Of a stretch of DNA of 64,000 nt, positions 17,790 to 27,041 are shown piece after piece. The position numbers and the translations under genes are program-made. Source of the DNA: Profundibacter sp033851955 (GTDB lineage Bacteria; Pseudomonadota; Alphaproteobacteria; Rhodobacterales; Rhodobacteraceae); assembly GCA_033851955.1 (NCBI GenBank), contig JAWSVK010000001.1:124001-188000 (forward strand), read 5' to 3'. How positions within the stretch are numbered: position 1 is the first letter of the stretch; every line of letters starts with the position of its first letter. Under the pieces are notes generated by a model. It was not told the origin of the DNA and did no database searches. It saw nothing but the letters and a program-made list of their open reading frames with translations.

Positions 17790-18473
17790 ATGACACGTAA
17801 TATTTCCCAAATTGGTCCCAAGGGACACGAAGACACATTGCGCCGCGACGACTATTTTCCGACGCTAATCTATTCGTCCATGCTGCATGACGCCGAAGAG
17901 ATAAACAAAGATATTTTGGAGGCGATTGATATTGAACGCGGGCTAGATGCCAAAGGCATCGAGCGCTCCAATTTTCGCGGCATGGGCGGCTGGCACAGCC
18001 ATAACAACCTGCACAAAGATGACAAATACACAAAAATAACCAAGCGGATCAATGATTTGGCGGCGGGCATGTCCGAAAATATGGGATATGACGAAAAACG
18101 GCGGCTGGAAATCACCACTATGTGGTCTATTGCCAATCCACCTGGTGCCAGCAATCGCGCCCATATTCATCCCGGCGCATTGTGGAGCGGGGTTTACTAC
18201 GTGCAAACCCCCGAAAATTGCGGCTCAATTGAAATGGTCGATCCGCGCACAGTGAACCTGATGAACTATGCGAATTACATTCCGAACAAAAAGCGTAAAG
18301 TCGAGTGTTGGACCAAAGTTAAGATCAAGCCGACTGCCGGCAAGTTGCTGTTCTTTCCGGCATGGCTATATCACGGCATTGACCCAAATATGGCCGAGGG
18401 TAACGGGCCTGACTCCAATCGTGTGATCATTGCGTTCAACATCAATCAACGCATGAAGCCGCGTAAAAAATAG
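17790..18473 (+). CDS. putative 2OG-Fe(II) oxygenase-family protein
   Basis: The protein has 227 residues and resembles the TIGR02466-type proteins annotated as putative 2-oxoglutarate/Fe(II) oxygenases. Likely iron ligands are His127 in RAHIHPGALWSGVYYV, an acidic residue near Glu148/Asp151 (SIEMVDPR) and His195 in FFPAWLYHGI. The late LYHGI and an Arg near 210 fit the double-stranded beta-helix core and 2OG binding. It has no signal peptide. Substrates of the family include protein side chains and small molecules. It is convergent with the repeat-protein export operon, separated by a terminator, so any link to that system is only positional. Confidence 0.72.
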   Translation: MTRNISQIGPKGHEDTLRRDDYFPTLIYSSMLHDAEEINKDILEAIDIERGLDAKGIERSNFRGMGGWHSHNNLHKDDKYTKITKRINDLAAGMSENMGYDEKRRLEITTMWSIANPPGASNRAHIHPGALWSGVYYVQTPENCGSIEMVDPRTVNLMNYANYIPNKKRKVECWTKVKIKPTAGKLLFFPAWLYHGIDPNMAEGNGPDSNRVIIAFNINQRMKPRKK

Positions 18474-18483
18474 CCGTGTTACC

Positions 18484-18516
18484 GGGGCCGCGGGTTCACG
18501 CTCGCGGTCCCATTTT
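18484..18516 (+). terminator. intrinsic terminator after the 2OG-Fe(II) oxygenase-like gene
   Basis: GGGGCCGCG (18484-18492) pairs with CGCGGTCCC (18503-18511) over 9 bp including one G-T, with a 10-base loop, followed by A and TTTT (18513-18516). It serves the plus strand only. Confidence 0.75.
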
Positions 18517-18526
18517 ATGACGGATA

Positions 18527-19759
18527 TCAGCGTCCAAGAGCCATGATCTGGCGGCTGATAATTTGCGCCATGGCAACCGTCGATTTGGAAATACTCAGCA
18601 ACACAATCACCGGTGCAACCGAAAACAGAGACGTCGCCACCAGCGTGTCTTTGACCCCGATCGACATCTTTTGAAAACCGGCTGCAATCGGAAATGCATA
18701 AGCCGAGAAGATGATCAAAAAGGCCACCATCAGTCCAATATCCTTGACCCGGCGCATTTGGCTTTGGGTTTTGCGCACATTCCCCAACATCAACCCATAG
18801 CGCCGCAGACGGTCGCGCAGCACCTGCTTTTTGGCGTTGCGCAACGCAGGCGGGGCCATTTCGTCGTCCCCTGCCCGCAAGGCCAGATAAGACTGCTCTA
18901 ACCGTGTTTCCGAGCGGTCAAACGCCACTGCCAAATGGGTCAGGGTTTTCAAATCCCCCGTCATCAATGTGACGATGATCAGCGCGACGATCACCGCGAC
19001 AACCACCAGAGGCGAAATGAAATAGACAAAACACAACAGTAAGAAAAAGCCAAACACCACGGCCTCTTCTTCGCGTTTCAAATCATGCTCCTTCAAGATA
19101 TTGGTGACGTTGCGCACGCTCAGCGGTGCGTGGTCGGCGGCGACAAATTCATATTGGAACTGTTCGCGCAGCTTCAACGTGCTGACCTCGCTAATGGTGC
19201 GGCACCGCGCCCGCAACCCAACCGCCGTTAATCCAATGCCCATGGCTATCGCAAAGACCAGCAAGAAGGGTTCAAGCGCATTGGACTCGACGCCCGAACG
19301 CACCGCAAAAAACAGCGTCACAATAGACGCAATCGAAAGCACTTTGGACGTCAGCCGATAGGTTTTCATCTCGGCCAACTCGGATTGCAGCAAGGCTCGC
19401 AGTCGGATTGCCAAGGCTTCAGGCGTTTGAACATTGCCCAGCACAATGCCTTTTAGCTCAATGATCGAGCAACCTTTGCGCTGATCCGGTACATCAAACA
19501 ACGCCACAGGTTCCCAAAGACCGGAGCCTGAATTCCAACGGGCCAATTCGCCCTTGCCGTCCTTGCGCAACACCCGCAACGCATAGCTGCAACGCGGTGC
19601 CGCGTCATGGTTGGACAGGCGCATCCATTTGGCAGCACTGATTGAGGTGTGCTTTGGGTCGGTGAAAAACACATCCAGCGGTAGCGAAGCCAGTTCTGGC
19701 GGCGCTGCAACTTCGGTCCAGGGCCATAGGGTGCCTAATAGTGGATAGGTTACTGACAT
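18527..19759 (-). CDS. polytopic membrane protein, last gene of the repeat-protein export operon
   Basis: The protein has 410 residues and I do not recognise a family. A soluble N-terminal part (1-135) is followed by membrane segments at about 140-165, 168-185, 235-280 (two helices), 345-365 and 372-395. Between them is a long charged helix-rich stretch (190-235 and 290-340). The layout, ending in ISKSTVAMAQIISRQIMAL, is reminiscent of an ABC-exporter membrane domain, but there is no Walker A, signature or Walker B. The start overlaps the stop of the C39-domain gene, so the two are translated together and may form one complex. It probably supports export of the two repeat proteins. Confidence 0.7.
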   Translation of the reverse strand: MSVTYPLLGTLWPWTEVAAPPELASLPLDVFFTDPKHTSISAAKWMRLSNHDAAPRCSYALRVLRKDGKGELARWNSGSGLWEPVALFDVPDQRKGCSIIELKGIVLGNVQTPEALAIRLRALLQSELAEMKTYRLTSKVLSIASIVTLFFAVRSGVESNALEPFLLVFAIAMGIGLTAVGLRARCRTISEVSTLKLREQFQYEFVAADHAPLSVRNVTNILKEHDLKREEEAVVFGFFLLLCFVYFISPLVVVAVIVALIIVTLMTGDLKTLTHLAVAFDRSETRLEQSYLALRAGDDEMAPPALRNAKKQVLRDRLRRYGLMLGNVRKTQSQMRRVKDIGLMVAFLIIFSAYAFPIAAGFQKMSIGVKDTLVATSLFSVAPVIVLLSISKSTVAMAQIISRQIMALGR

Positions 19760-21591
19760 CAGCTTTGGCTCCTTTCAATCACCGTCAAACGACCCATGGT
19801 CAGGTGGCCGACTTTGGGACAGCCCGCGATTGCTGCGGTTTCTTGCAAATCACTCACGGCCAGCACGCTGCGCAGATCCCAAAACACCGGAAAATCACCA
19901 GGCTCGCAGCTGATCAGATTTCGCATCACAGGATTGGGCAATTCGCCATCCGCCGTTTTGCCACGTGCCCGCAGCGCCGGAAGATCCTTTGTATTGCTGC
20001 GGCTTTCACGGGCGATCTGAAGATATTCATACTCGGCCTGATTGGCGTTTTGTCCGGGGCCAAAAATGCGGATCGGCCCGACGTCAATACGCTGATCCTC
20101 GGGCAGGTTTTTGAGCGTGTGGGCCACCACATCGGCCATGATCAACCGCTGTTCGCGCACCGTCAGGTCAGGTTGTTGCAAGGTCATGGTCAGCGGCGCA
20201 ATGCCATCAATTTTGATCAGATCAGGCGTGCGGGTGACGCTCAGATCAACGGGTCCGATCAAACGCTGTTGGCGCAGTGGAACCTCAGAGCCTGTCAGAC
20301 CCGGCACGGTCTCATTGGTTTCGTTTGTGGGGGTCAGCACCACAGCGCGTTTGAAATCAATTGGCACGATTTGCATGGCGGTCAATATCCAAAACATCAA
20401 CGCCACTGGCGGTAACGCCCCGACCAACACGGTATAACCCGCCACCCCGATCACCGACCATTTGGCCACCTCGCCGATCAGCTCGGATGCGGCGGCGACG
20501 TTGATCAGGGATTGCCCCTGCGTCAGTTTTGAGTAGCGACCATATTTGCCCCGCACCGAGCGGCGGCAGACTTGGATGCCATCCAGATGCGTCACGGTCA
20601 GCACCGCCAAATAGTAAACCACATAGGCCAGCCCCAAGAACGGGCTGAGCAAACAGAGCATGACTGGCATCACCGCGAAGGAGCCAAGCGTTGCGGGCAC
20701 CTCGGAGCGTTGTTGAAGGCTGACCCCCAGATTGCGCCGCAATGAGCCTGAAACTTCGCGCTCATTACGGCCCCGAAATCCGTGCAAATCCCGCCCCCTC
20801 ATTGAGGTGCGTAGGATTGATCGCCAAAGCCGTGATTGACGGGTGCGGACCCAGCCGTTTTCGCCTTCAAACCGGATGTGGCGTGCCAACATCAGCGCCA
20901 GTCCAGCCACGGATATAACGGCAAAAGCCTGCAACAAGGACGGAAAGCTGGCGCGGTTCAACACCAAAAACAACACCGCCACGAGGCACAGTAGCAACGC
21001 GCATTCTAATAATCGGGTCGCGACACCGATGATGAACAGCCCCAATGGTTCGGCCCGTTGCCTGACCACGTCGCGCGATGGTTGCGGCATTGGGCGTTGT
21101 TTAGCGGGCACCATGTTGGGTGCAGCGTTTTTCGGTGGTTTTATGCATTGTAAAAGATGCCCCGAATAGAGGGCCGCAAAATCAACGCTTGGGTAATAAA
21201 CCGGGCCAAGTGATGGGTCAAACACCAAAACGCCGTCCTTGGTGGCACGCAGTAAAACCACATAATGCATCTGGCGCATATGCAGGATGATCTGGCCTTT
21301 GAATTTACGTATCTGTTCAGGATCAGCAGCGTAAGCGGTGGCCTTTAACCCGTAATTTTGCTCAAAATATAGCCGCAATGCTTCTAGGCTGGTGCCGGTG
21401 CGCTCAGAATCCATCGCCGCGACCGCATGGGCCGGATCAATTGGCCGACCCAGAAAATTCAGCGCTGTCAGCACCGAAGCAACGCCACAATCCGTTTGCG
21501 TGGTTTGTTTCACAAACTTGCGGCGCTTGCGCAGCAGTGTCCAAACGGCGCGTGCCCAAAAAACTATCGATTTCAACCTAGATTGACGCAT
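19759..21591 (-). CDS. C39-peptidase/ABC-exporter-like membrane protein without a recognisable ATPase domain
   Basis: The protein has 610 residues. The N-terminal 25-150 is a C39 (bacteriocin-processing) peptidase: Gln29, Cys35 in QTDCGVAS, His109 in MHYVVLL and Asp125 in FDPSLG give the expected oxyanion residue and triad. Membrane segments follow at about 175-240 and 310-410. The C-terminal 190 residues sit where an ABC nucleotide-binding domain should be but contain no GxxGxGKS/T, LSGGQ or hhhhDE motif. C39 exporters normally cleave a double-glycine leader and use ATP to export the peptide. Here the protease looks intact and the motor is missing. Substrates are most likely the two upstream repeat proteins. 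It overlaps the HlyD-like gene by 14 bases. Confidence 0.85.
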   Translation of the reverse strand: MRQSRLKSIVFWARAVWTLLRKRRKFVKQTTQTDCGVASVLTALNFLGRPIDPAHAVAAMDSERTGTSLEALRLYFEQNYGLKATAYAADPEQIRKFKGQIILHMRQMHYVVLLRATKDGVLVFDPSLGPVYYPSVDFAALYSGHLLQCIKPPKNAAPNMVPAKQRPMPQPSRDVVRQRAEPLGLFIIGVATRLLECALLLCLVAVLFLVLNRASFPSLLQAFAVISVAGLALMLARHIRFEGENGWVRTRQSRLWRSILRTSMRGRDLHGFRGRNEREVSGSLRRNLGVSLQQRSEVPATLGSFAVMPVMLCLLSPFLGLAYVVYYLAVLTVTHLDGIQVCRRSVRGKYGRYSKLTQGQSLINVAAASELIGEVAKWSVIGVAGYTVLVGALPPVALMFWILTAMQIVPIDFKRAVVLTPTNETNETVPGLTGSEVPLRQQRLIGPVDLSVTRTPDLIKIDGIAPLTMTLQQPDLTVREQRLIMADVVAHTLKNLPEDQRIDVGPIRIFGPGQNANQAEYEYLQIARESRSNTKDLPALRARGKTADGELPNPVMRNLISCEPGDFPVFWDLRSVLAVSDLQETAAIAGCPKVGHLTMGRLTVIERSQS

Positions 21592-23182
21592 CGCGTGCCA
21601 TCAAAAAGCTGAACAAGGATTGTCGCGCCAACGGAAAACTGAGATGCACCACGGCACCCGGTAGATTTTCAATCTGGCGGGCCGAGCTTTCATCCACCCC
21701 CACCACGACCTGACTGAGAACGCCGCGTTTAATGATCTTGGCCGCCAAGGATTGATTGCCCAAACGGATGCCCAATTCTTTGGTGTCGACAGTCGCAAAG
21801 TCGCGGTTCAACAAGACCGCTTCAAACACAATCTCAGAACCGGTTTTTGAATCGCTGATTGAACCGCGCAACCGTTGCCCTGGGACCAAAGCCACCGCAT
21901 GGCGGTTTTCCAGAAAGCCGATGATTTCGTTGCTTTGGCTTTGCGTTTGTGGTGTGCTGGGCGTGGCTTGAATAATCGTGGTCGCCACCATGACAGGCAC
22001 GCCTCGGTCGTTGCTTGCCTTTGCCGAAATAACGCTCAAACGGTCTTGGGGATCGTTTTCCAGCTGGATGAAAATCGAACTGATTTCAAAAGAGCCCGCG
22101 ATCTGGCGGTCGGTGTGAATCTGGGCCACGCGCAGGCCACCTGCCCTCAAGGCCTTGGTGGCTTGGGACGGATTGATTGGCAATTCAAGCATGATTGCGC
22201 GGTCGCCGTGGCGCAGCAAAACCGTGCCTTGCTTTGGCACGCCATAGACCAACAAAGACAGTCCTTGGGCAGGGTTTTCGTTGGCCAGCAGACGCAGCGG
22301 GTCATTCTTGGCGACATCGGCGCGGCTGGCTTGAAGAGTGCGCATATCGAGCGCCAGCCCGTCGGCAACCGCGACTTGAGGCAGCACCGCTTTGGCCAGA
22401 TAGCGCGCAGCGGCTTCGGATATCTGGGTTTCACGCAGCGCGTCCAGCTCACTCATCTGGAGGTCCAGATTTGTCAGCCGATCCGACAGGATTTTGATCT
22501 CGGCGCGGTCGATCGAGTTGGAATAGAGCAGCTTGTTCAATTCCTTGACCATATCCAGCACCTTTTTCTCGGAACTGAATTTTGTCGCGTTGGAATTAAT
22601 CACCGCCAGCCGCGACGATTGGATGGAATCAAGCATTGTGGCCAGTTTTTGTGCGGGCAATGCCGAGACCTCACCGGAACGTTTAAGCAGGTCTTCCAAT
22701 TGGGCAAGCTGTGCCATCCGTTCTTGGTTCAGGGTCTCGATGTCACTCTGGCTGGTGACATTGAAGGCCTGCAATTTGGCGATATTTTCGGAGGTGGATT
22801 TGGTCAGCACTTCTAGTGCCAAAAGACGTTCTGCCGTCGCGATCCGTTTGGCATTGTCACGCTCGCGGTCTAAAAACAGCTTGGAGTATTTATCAAGATA
22901 GTCGGTTTTGACTTTGGCCAATTCACGGCTCAAGGTGCCTTCTAGCAGCCCGTTTTTGGCCACCGCGTCGCCAAACACCACAGCCGTTACGATTTGGCCC
23001 GGCGTGAATTTTCCGTCCGTGGAGGGAAAATGCAAAACCTGCCCATTTTCAACAGCCCTTACCGTGCGCACACCGCCGGGATTGACCACGAGCCCAAAAC
23101 CATCGACCGAAAAACTGACCGGCACGAAAAAGATGCCCAGTGCAGCGAGGAGCAAGCCGACGGATATTGAAAGCAGTTTCAT
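21578..23182 (-). CDS. HlyD-like membrane fusion/adaptor protein
   Basis: The protein has 534 residues. Residues 4-25 are a single N-terminal membrane helix. A short lipoyl-like beta segment (VRAVENGQVLHF near 41-52) is followed by a long alpha-helical, coiled-coil-prone region (about 80-265, rich in Leu, Lys, Glu and Gln), then mostly beta structure to the end. This is the layout of HlyD/NHLM-type bacteriocin secretion adaptors, which bridge an inner-membrane exporter to the outer membrane. It lies first in the three-gene export block after the repeat protein. No TolC-like outer-membrane partner is in the window. Confidence 0.78.
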   Translation of the reverse strand: MKLLSISVGLLLAALGIFFVPVSFSVDGFGLVVNPGGVRTVRAVENGQVLHFPSTDGKFTPGQIVTAVVFGDAVAKNGLLEGTLSRELAKVKTDYLDKYSKLFLDRERDNAKRIATAERLLALEVLTKSTSENIAKLQAFNVTSQSDIETLNQERMAQLAQLEDLLKRSGEVSALPAQKLATMLDSIQSSRLAVINSNATKFSSEKKVLDMVKELNKLLYSNSIDRAEIKILSDRLTNLDLQMSELDALRETQISEAAARYLAKAVLPQVAVADGLALDMRTLQASRADVAKNDPLRLLANENPAQGLSLLVYGVPKQGTVLLRHGDRAIMLELPINPSQATKALRAGGLRVAQIHTDRQIAGSFEISSIFIQLENDPQDRLSVISAKASNDRGVPVMVATTIIQATPSTPQTQSQSNEIIGFLENRHAVALVPGQRLRGSISDSKTGSEIVFEAVLLNRDFATVDTKELGIRLGNQSLAAKIIKRGVLSQVVVGVDESSARQIENLPGAVVHLSFPLARQSLFSFLMARDASI

Positions 23183-23316
23183 TCCAGAAGTCCTGAGTTA
23201 AATAATTTTTCTAGCATATAATATTTTGGTCGTTTTGAATAGTTTATTGAATAACTTGTCACCCAGATGCAATTCACCCGGCGCGGTGTTTTTGGCCAGA
23301 ATGGGCCATGTTGAAA

Positions 23317-23341
23317 GGTCGAGACCACTATTGCCTCGACC
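23317..23341. terminator. possible attenuator hairpin between repeat protein 1 and the export genes
   Basis: GGTCGAG (23317-23323) and CTCGACC (23335-23341) form a perfect 7-bp stem with an 11-base loop, about 30 bases downstream of the repeat-protein stop on the minus strand. Only TTTC follows, so termination would be partial. Read-through would give more substrate mRNA than exporter mRNA. I see no gene in the 189-bp gap 23183-23371. Confidence 0.4.
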
Positions 23342-23371
23342 CCTGACTTTTATCAGCCAAACTTAGATTGA

Positions 23372-26300
23372 TCAACCCAGATCAATGTCACCGCCGTCCA
23401 ATCCAGCCGCAAGATCTGCGCCCAGAGGCACATCATCCGCGTCGAGTTTGGAGCTGCCGCCCGCATCAACCGCACAGGCATCTGCCCCGCAGGCATCATC
23501 GTCATGGCCGCCGTCGGCCCCACAAGCATAGCCGCCACAAGAGCCCGCAAGTTCACTGGCCGGGAGACCTTCGTCGCCCTCATTGCCCTCGTCTGCTTCA
23601 TTGCCTTCATTGCCTTCGTCGGCCTCATCACCCTCATTGCCTTCGTTGCCTTCGTTATTTTCATCACCTTCGTTGGCCTCATCGCCTTCATCGTTTTCGT
23701 CATTCTCATTGGCTTCATTGCCTTCGTCGTTTTCGTCGTTCTCATCACCTTCGTCGTCTTCGTCGCCTTCATTACCCTCGTCGCCTTCATCGCCTTCATC
23801 GCCACTTGGGTTGCTGTCTTCGTTGCCTTCGTTGCTCTCGTCGCCTTCGTCTCCTTCATTGTCTTCGTCGCCCTCAGCGCCTTCATTGCCTTCATTGCCT
23901 TCATCGTTTTCGTTGTCCTCGTTGGCTTCGTTGCCCTCGTTGCCTTCGTCACCCTCGTTATTTTCGTCACCCTCGTTATGTTCATCACCCTCGTTGGACT
24001 CGTCACCTTCGTCATTTTCGTTGTCTTCGTTGCCTTCAAGGCCCTCGTTGCTTTCGTCTCCTTCGTCTCCCTCATTGCCATCACTTACGGCTTCATCTCC
24101 TTCATCGTTCTCGTCGTGCTCGTCTCCCTCATTGTCTTCGTTGCTTTCATCGCCTTCGTTGGCTTCATCATTTTCGTCGCCTTCATTGTCCTCGTTGGCC
24201 TCGTCACCCTCATTGCCCTCGTCACTTTCATCCGATTCATTGTCTTCGTCACCTTCGTCACCTTCGTCGTATTCGTCACCTTCATTGTTCTCGTTGCCCT
24301 CGTTTATCTCGTCGCCTTCATCGTTTTCATCACCCTCATCTCCCTCGGTACCCTCATTGCCCTCATTGTCCTCGTCGCCCTCATCGCCCTCATCACCTTC
24401 GTTGTCTTCATCGTCTTCATCGCCTTCATTGCCCTCGTCGCCTTCATCGCCCTCATTATCTTCGTTGCCAGGAGGGATAACCTCGTCGCCCTCGTCACCC
24501 TCGTTGCCCTCGTCTTCTTCGTTGCCTTCATTTTGCTCATTGCCTTCATCATTTTCATCGCCCTCATCGCCTTCATTGCCTTCGTCACCCTCGTCGGTCT
24601 CGTCGCCTTCGTCGTCCTCATTGCCTTCACCAAAACCGAGGCTCTCGTCGCCTTCGTCGTTTTCGTCGCCCTCATTGCCCTCATTGCCTTCGTCGCCTTC
24701 GTCGCTTTCGTCACCTTCATTGTTTTCGTCGTCTTCATTACTTTCGTTATTTTCATTGCTTTCGTCGCCTTCGTCGTCTTCATCGCCCTCATTAGCCTCG
24801 TCGCCTTCGTCGCCCTCGTCATTTTCGTTGGCTTCATTGCCCTCGTTACCTAGGTCGCCAGCAATTGGTTCGTTGTTTTCGTTGCCCTCGTCGGCCTCAT
24901 CACCTTCATTGTCTTCGTTGGCCTCATTGCCTTCGTCACCTTCATCACCCTCATTGAATTCGTTGTCCTCGTTACCCTCATCAGCCTCGTTACCTTCATC
25001 AGCCTCGTCGCCTTCATTTTCTTCGTTGGCCTCATTTCCCTCATCAGCTTCATCGAGTTCGTCGCCTTCGTTGTCTTCATTTCCCTCGTTTGACTCGTCG
25101 CCTTCGTCACCCTCATCTGCGCCAAAGGTCTGGGCGTCGCCATCTTCTTCGTTCTCGTTGCCCTCATTACCCTCGTTGCCCTCGTTGGCTTCGTCATTCT
25201 CATCGCCTTCGTCGTCTTCATCGCCCTCGTTTAATTCATTGCCCTCATTGCTCTCGTCATTTTCATTATCTTCATTGGCTTCGTTGCCCTCGTTGCCTTC
25301 GTCATTTTCGTCGTTCTCATCGCCCTCATTAGCTTCGTTGCCCTCATTGCCCTCATTGTCCTCATCGTCCTCATTGGACTCATCGGCCTCATTGTTCTCG
25401 TTGCCCTCATCGCCTTCGTCGTTTTCGTTGTGTTCGTCATTTTCGTCTTGGTTTTCGTTGCCCTCGTCACCTTCGTCGCCCTCATTACCCTCGTCATCTT
25501 CGTCGTTTTCGTTGCCCTCATTGGCTTCGTTGCCTTCATCGCCTTCGTCATCGGGCACATTTTCATCGCCCTCGTCGCCTTCATCTACGCCAGCTTCGTC
25601 ACCCTCATCATCTTCGTCGCCTTCGTTGTTTTCATTGCCCTCATCCAGGCCAGCTTCATTGCCCTCGTTGTTTTCGTTGCCTTCATTGTCTTCACTGCCT
25701 TCGTCGGCTCCGGCTTCATTGCCTTCGTCACCCTCGTCGCCTTCGTTACCTTCATCGCCTTGATCGTCCGCACCAACTTCATTGCCCTCATTGCCCTCGT
25801 CTAAGCCTGCCTCATTGCCCTCATCGTTTTCGTTACCTTCATCGTCCTCATTGCCCTCATCAACGCCAGCCTCATTGCCTTCGTCACCTTCTTCGCCCTC
25901 GTTGCCCTCATCACCTTCGTCAAGCCCCGCTTCGTTGCCTTCATTTCCTTCATTGCCTTCGTTGTTCTCGTTGCCTTCATCCGTTGGTGTTACCTCATTG
26001 CCTTCGTCGCCCTCGTCTAAGTCATCTGCACCGGTCTCATCGCCTTCGTCACCTTCGTCAGCTTCATTGCCTTCGTTGTCCTCATTGCCTTCGTCATTCT
26101 CGTCGCCTTCATCGCCCTCATCAGCAATTTCATCGCCTTCATTAGCTTCGTCACCTTCTTCGCCTTCATCGGCTTCGTCGCCTTCATTGTCTTCATTGGC
26201 TTCGTCACCCTCGTCGGCCTCATCGTTTTCGTCGTTGGCGGAGTCACCAGCTGCCTCGTCATTTTCATTGCCTTCATCATTTTCGTCATTTTCGTTATCT

Positions 26301-26815
26301 TCGTTGGCTTCATTGCCTTCATCGCCCTCGTCATTTTCATCATTTTCAAAGCCCTCATCGCCCTCGTTGGCCTCATCGCCCTCGTCGCCTTCGTTGTTCA
26401 GCGTACCTTCATTGCCTTCGTCACCTTCGTCGTTCTCATCGTTTTCATTGCCTTCGTTGTTTTCATCGCCTTCGTCATTTTCATTATTTTCATTGGCCTC
26501 ATTGTTTTCATCGCCCTCATCATTTTCGTCACCCTCATCGTGCTCATTGTCTTCATTGGCCTCGTCGGACTCGTCGCCTTCATCGCCCTCATCGCCCTCT
26601 TCGGCTTCGTCGCCCTCATCACCTTCATTGTCTTCGTTGTTTTCATCCGCTTCGTCGCCCTCGTCGCCCTCATTGCTAGGTTGGGCTGGATCAACCAATG
26701 GCATGCCACCGTGAATTGCGGCTGCTTGATCCGCATCCAAAACTTCAAGCTTTGAGCCAATCAAGGTTGAGTTGAAAATGGCCGTGCTGGAACGAAAAAG
26801 ATCAAGAAATGTCAT
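23372..26815 (-). CDS. giant acidic tripeptide-repeat protein 1 with double-glycine leader and C-terminal Cys box
   Basis: The protein has 1147 residues; ATG 26815 has GGAG at 26827-26824. Residues 1-37 resemble a double-glycine leader ending EVLDADQAAAIHGG, so C39 cleavage would leave Met38. From about residue 48 to 1080 almost the whole chain is [D/N]-E-x units, x mostly Gly, Ala, Asp, Asn, Glu or Ser (GDE, GNE, ADE, ENN). That is roughly 340 units with essentially no basic residues, giving several hundred negative charges. The last 64 residues carry Cys1093, 1098, 1109 and 1114 (C-x4-C-x10-C-x4-C with CGAD twice) and a PLGADLAAGLD tail. The role is unknown; I infer a secreted, enzymatically modified polyanion. 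It is preceded by a paralogue and followed by exporter genes. Confidence 0.85.
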   Translation of the reverse strand: MTFLDLFRSSTAIFNSTLIGSKLEVLDADQAAAIHGGMPLVDPAQPSNEGDEGDEADENNEDNEGDEGDEAEEGDEGDEGDESDEANEDNEHDEGDENDEGDENNEANENNENDEGDENNEGNENDENDEGDEGNEGTLNNEGDEGDEANEGDEGFENDENDEGDEGNEANEDNENDENDEGNENDEAAGDSANDENDEADEGDEANEDNEGDEADEGEEGDEANEGDEIADEGDEGDENDEGNEDNEGNEADEGDEGDETGADDLDEGDEGNEVTPTDEGNENNEGNEGNEGNEAGLDEGDEGNEGEEGDEGNEAGVDEGNEDDEGNENDEGNEAGLDEGNEGNEVGADDQGDEGNEGDEGDEGNEAGADEGSEDNEGNENNEGNEAGLDEGNENNEGDEDDEGDEAGVDEGDEGDENVPDDEGDEGNEANEGNENDEDDEGNEGDEGDEGNENQDENDEHNENDEGDEGNENNEADESNEDDEDNEGNEGNEANEGDENDENDEGNEGNEANEDNENDESNEGNELNEGDEDDEGDENDEANEGNEGNEGNENEEDGDAQTFGADEGDEGDESNEGNEDNEGDELDEADEGNEANEENEGDEADEGNEADEGNEDNEFNEGDEGDEGNEANEDNEGDEADEGNENNEPIAGDLGNEGNEANENDEGDEGDEANEGDEDDEGDESNENNESNEDDENNEGDESDEGDEGNEGNEGDENDEGDESLGFGEGNEDDEGDETDEGDEGNEGDEGDENDEGNEQNEGNEEDEGNEGDEGDEVIPPGNEDNEGDEGDEGNEGDEDDEDNEGDEGDEGDEDNEGNEGTEGDEGDENDEGDEINEGNENNEGDEYDEGDEGDEDNESDESDEGNEGDEANEDNEGDENDEANEGDESNEDNEGDEHDENDEGDEAVSDGNEGDEGDESNEGLEGNEDNENDEGDESNEGDEHNEGDENNEGDEGNEGNEANEDNENDEGNEGNEGAEGDEDNEGDEGDESNEGNEDSNPSGDEGDEGDEGNEGDEDDEGDENDENDEGNEANENDENDEGDEANEGDENNEGNEGNEGDEADEGNEGNEADEGNEGDEGLPASELAGSCGGYACGADGGHDDDACGADACAVDAGGSSKLDADDVPLGADLAAGLDGGDIDLG

Positions 26816-26962
26816 GGTGAAATCTCCGAGGTTGTTGGGCGGGCACAGAACCCAGCCGGATTGAAAAAAATGATATTCGCCAAATTAGATAAAGCGCTTG
26901 GCCGCGTTTTCTGAATGTCAGACAACGAGGCAAAACGCTTTGAACTTGACTAAGTTCTCAGG

Positions 26963-27032
26963 AGTTTCGCGTCCAATTTGTTGCCAAACTGATCGCGAAA
27001 CTAATTTTATGAGACGCAGAAAATCTGTGTCT
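26963..27032. other. two hairpins in the gap between the repeat-protein genes
   Basis: AGTTTCGCG (26963-26971) pairs with CGCGAAACT (26994-27002), 9 bp with a 22-base loop. AGACGCAGA (27012-27020) pairs with TCTGTGTCT (27024-27032), 9 bp with one G-T and a 3-base loop. No T-run follows on the minus strand, so they look like processing or mRNA-stabilising structures. The rest of the 226-bp gap (26816-27041) holds no gene. Confidence 0.5.
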
Positions 27033-27041
27033 TAGGCGGCC

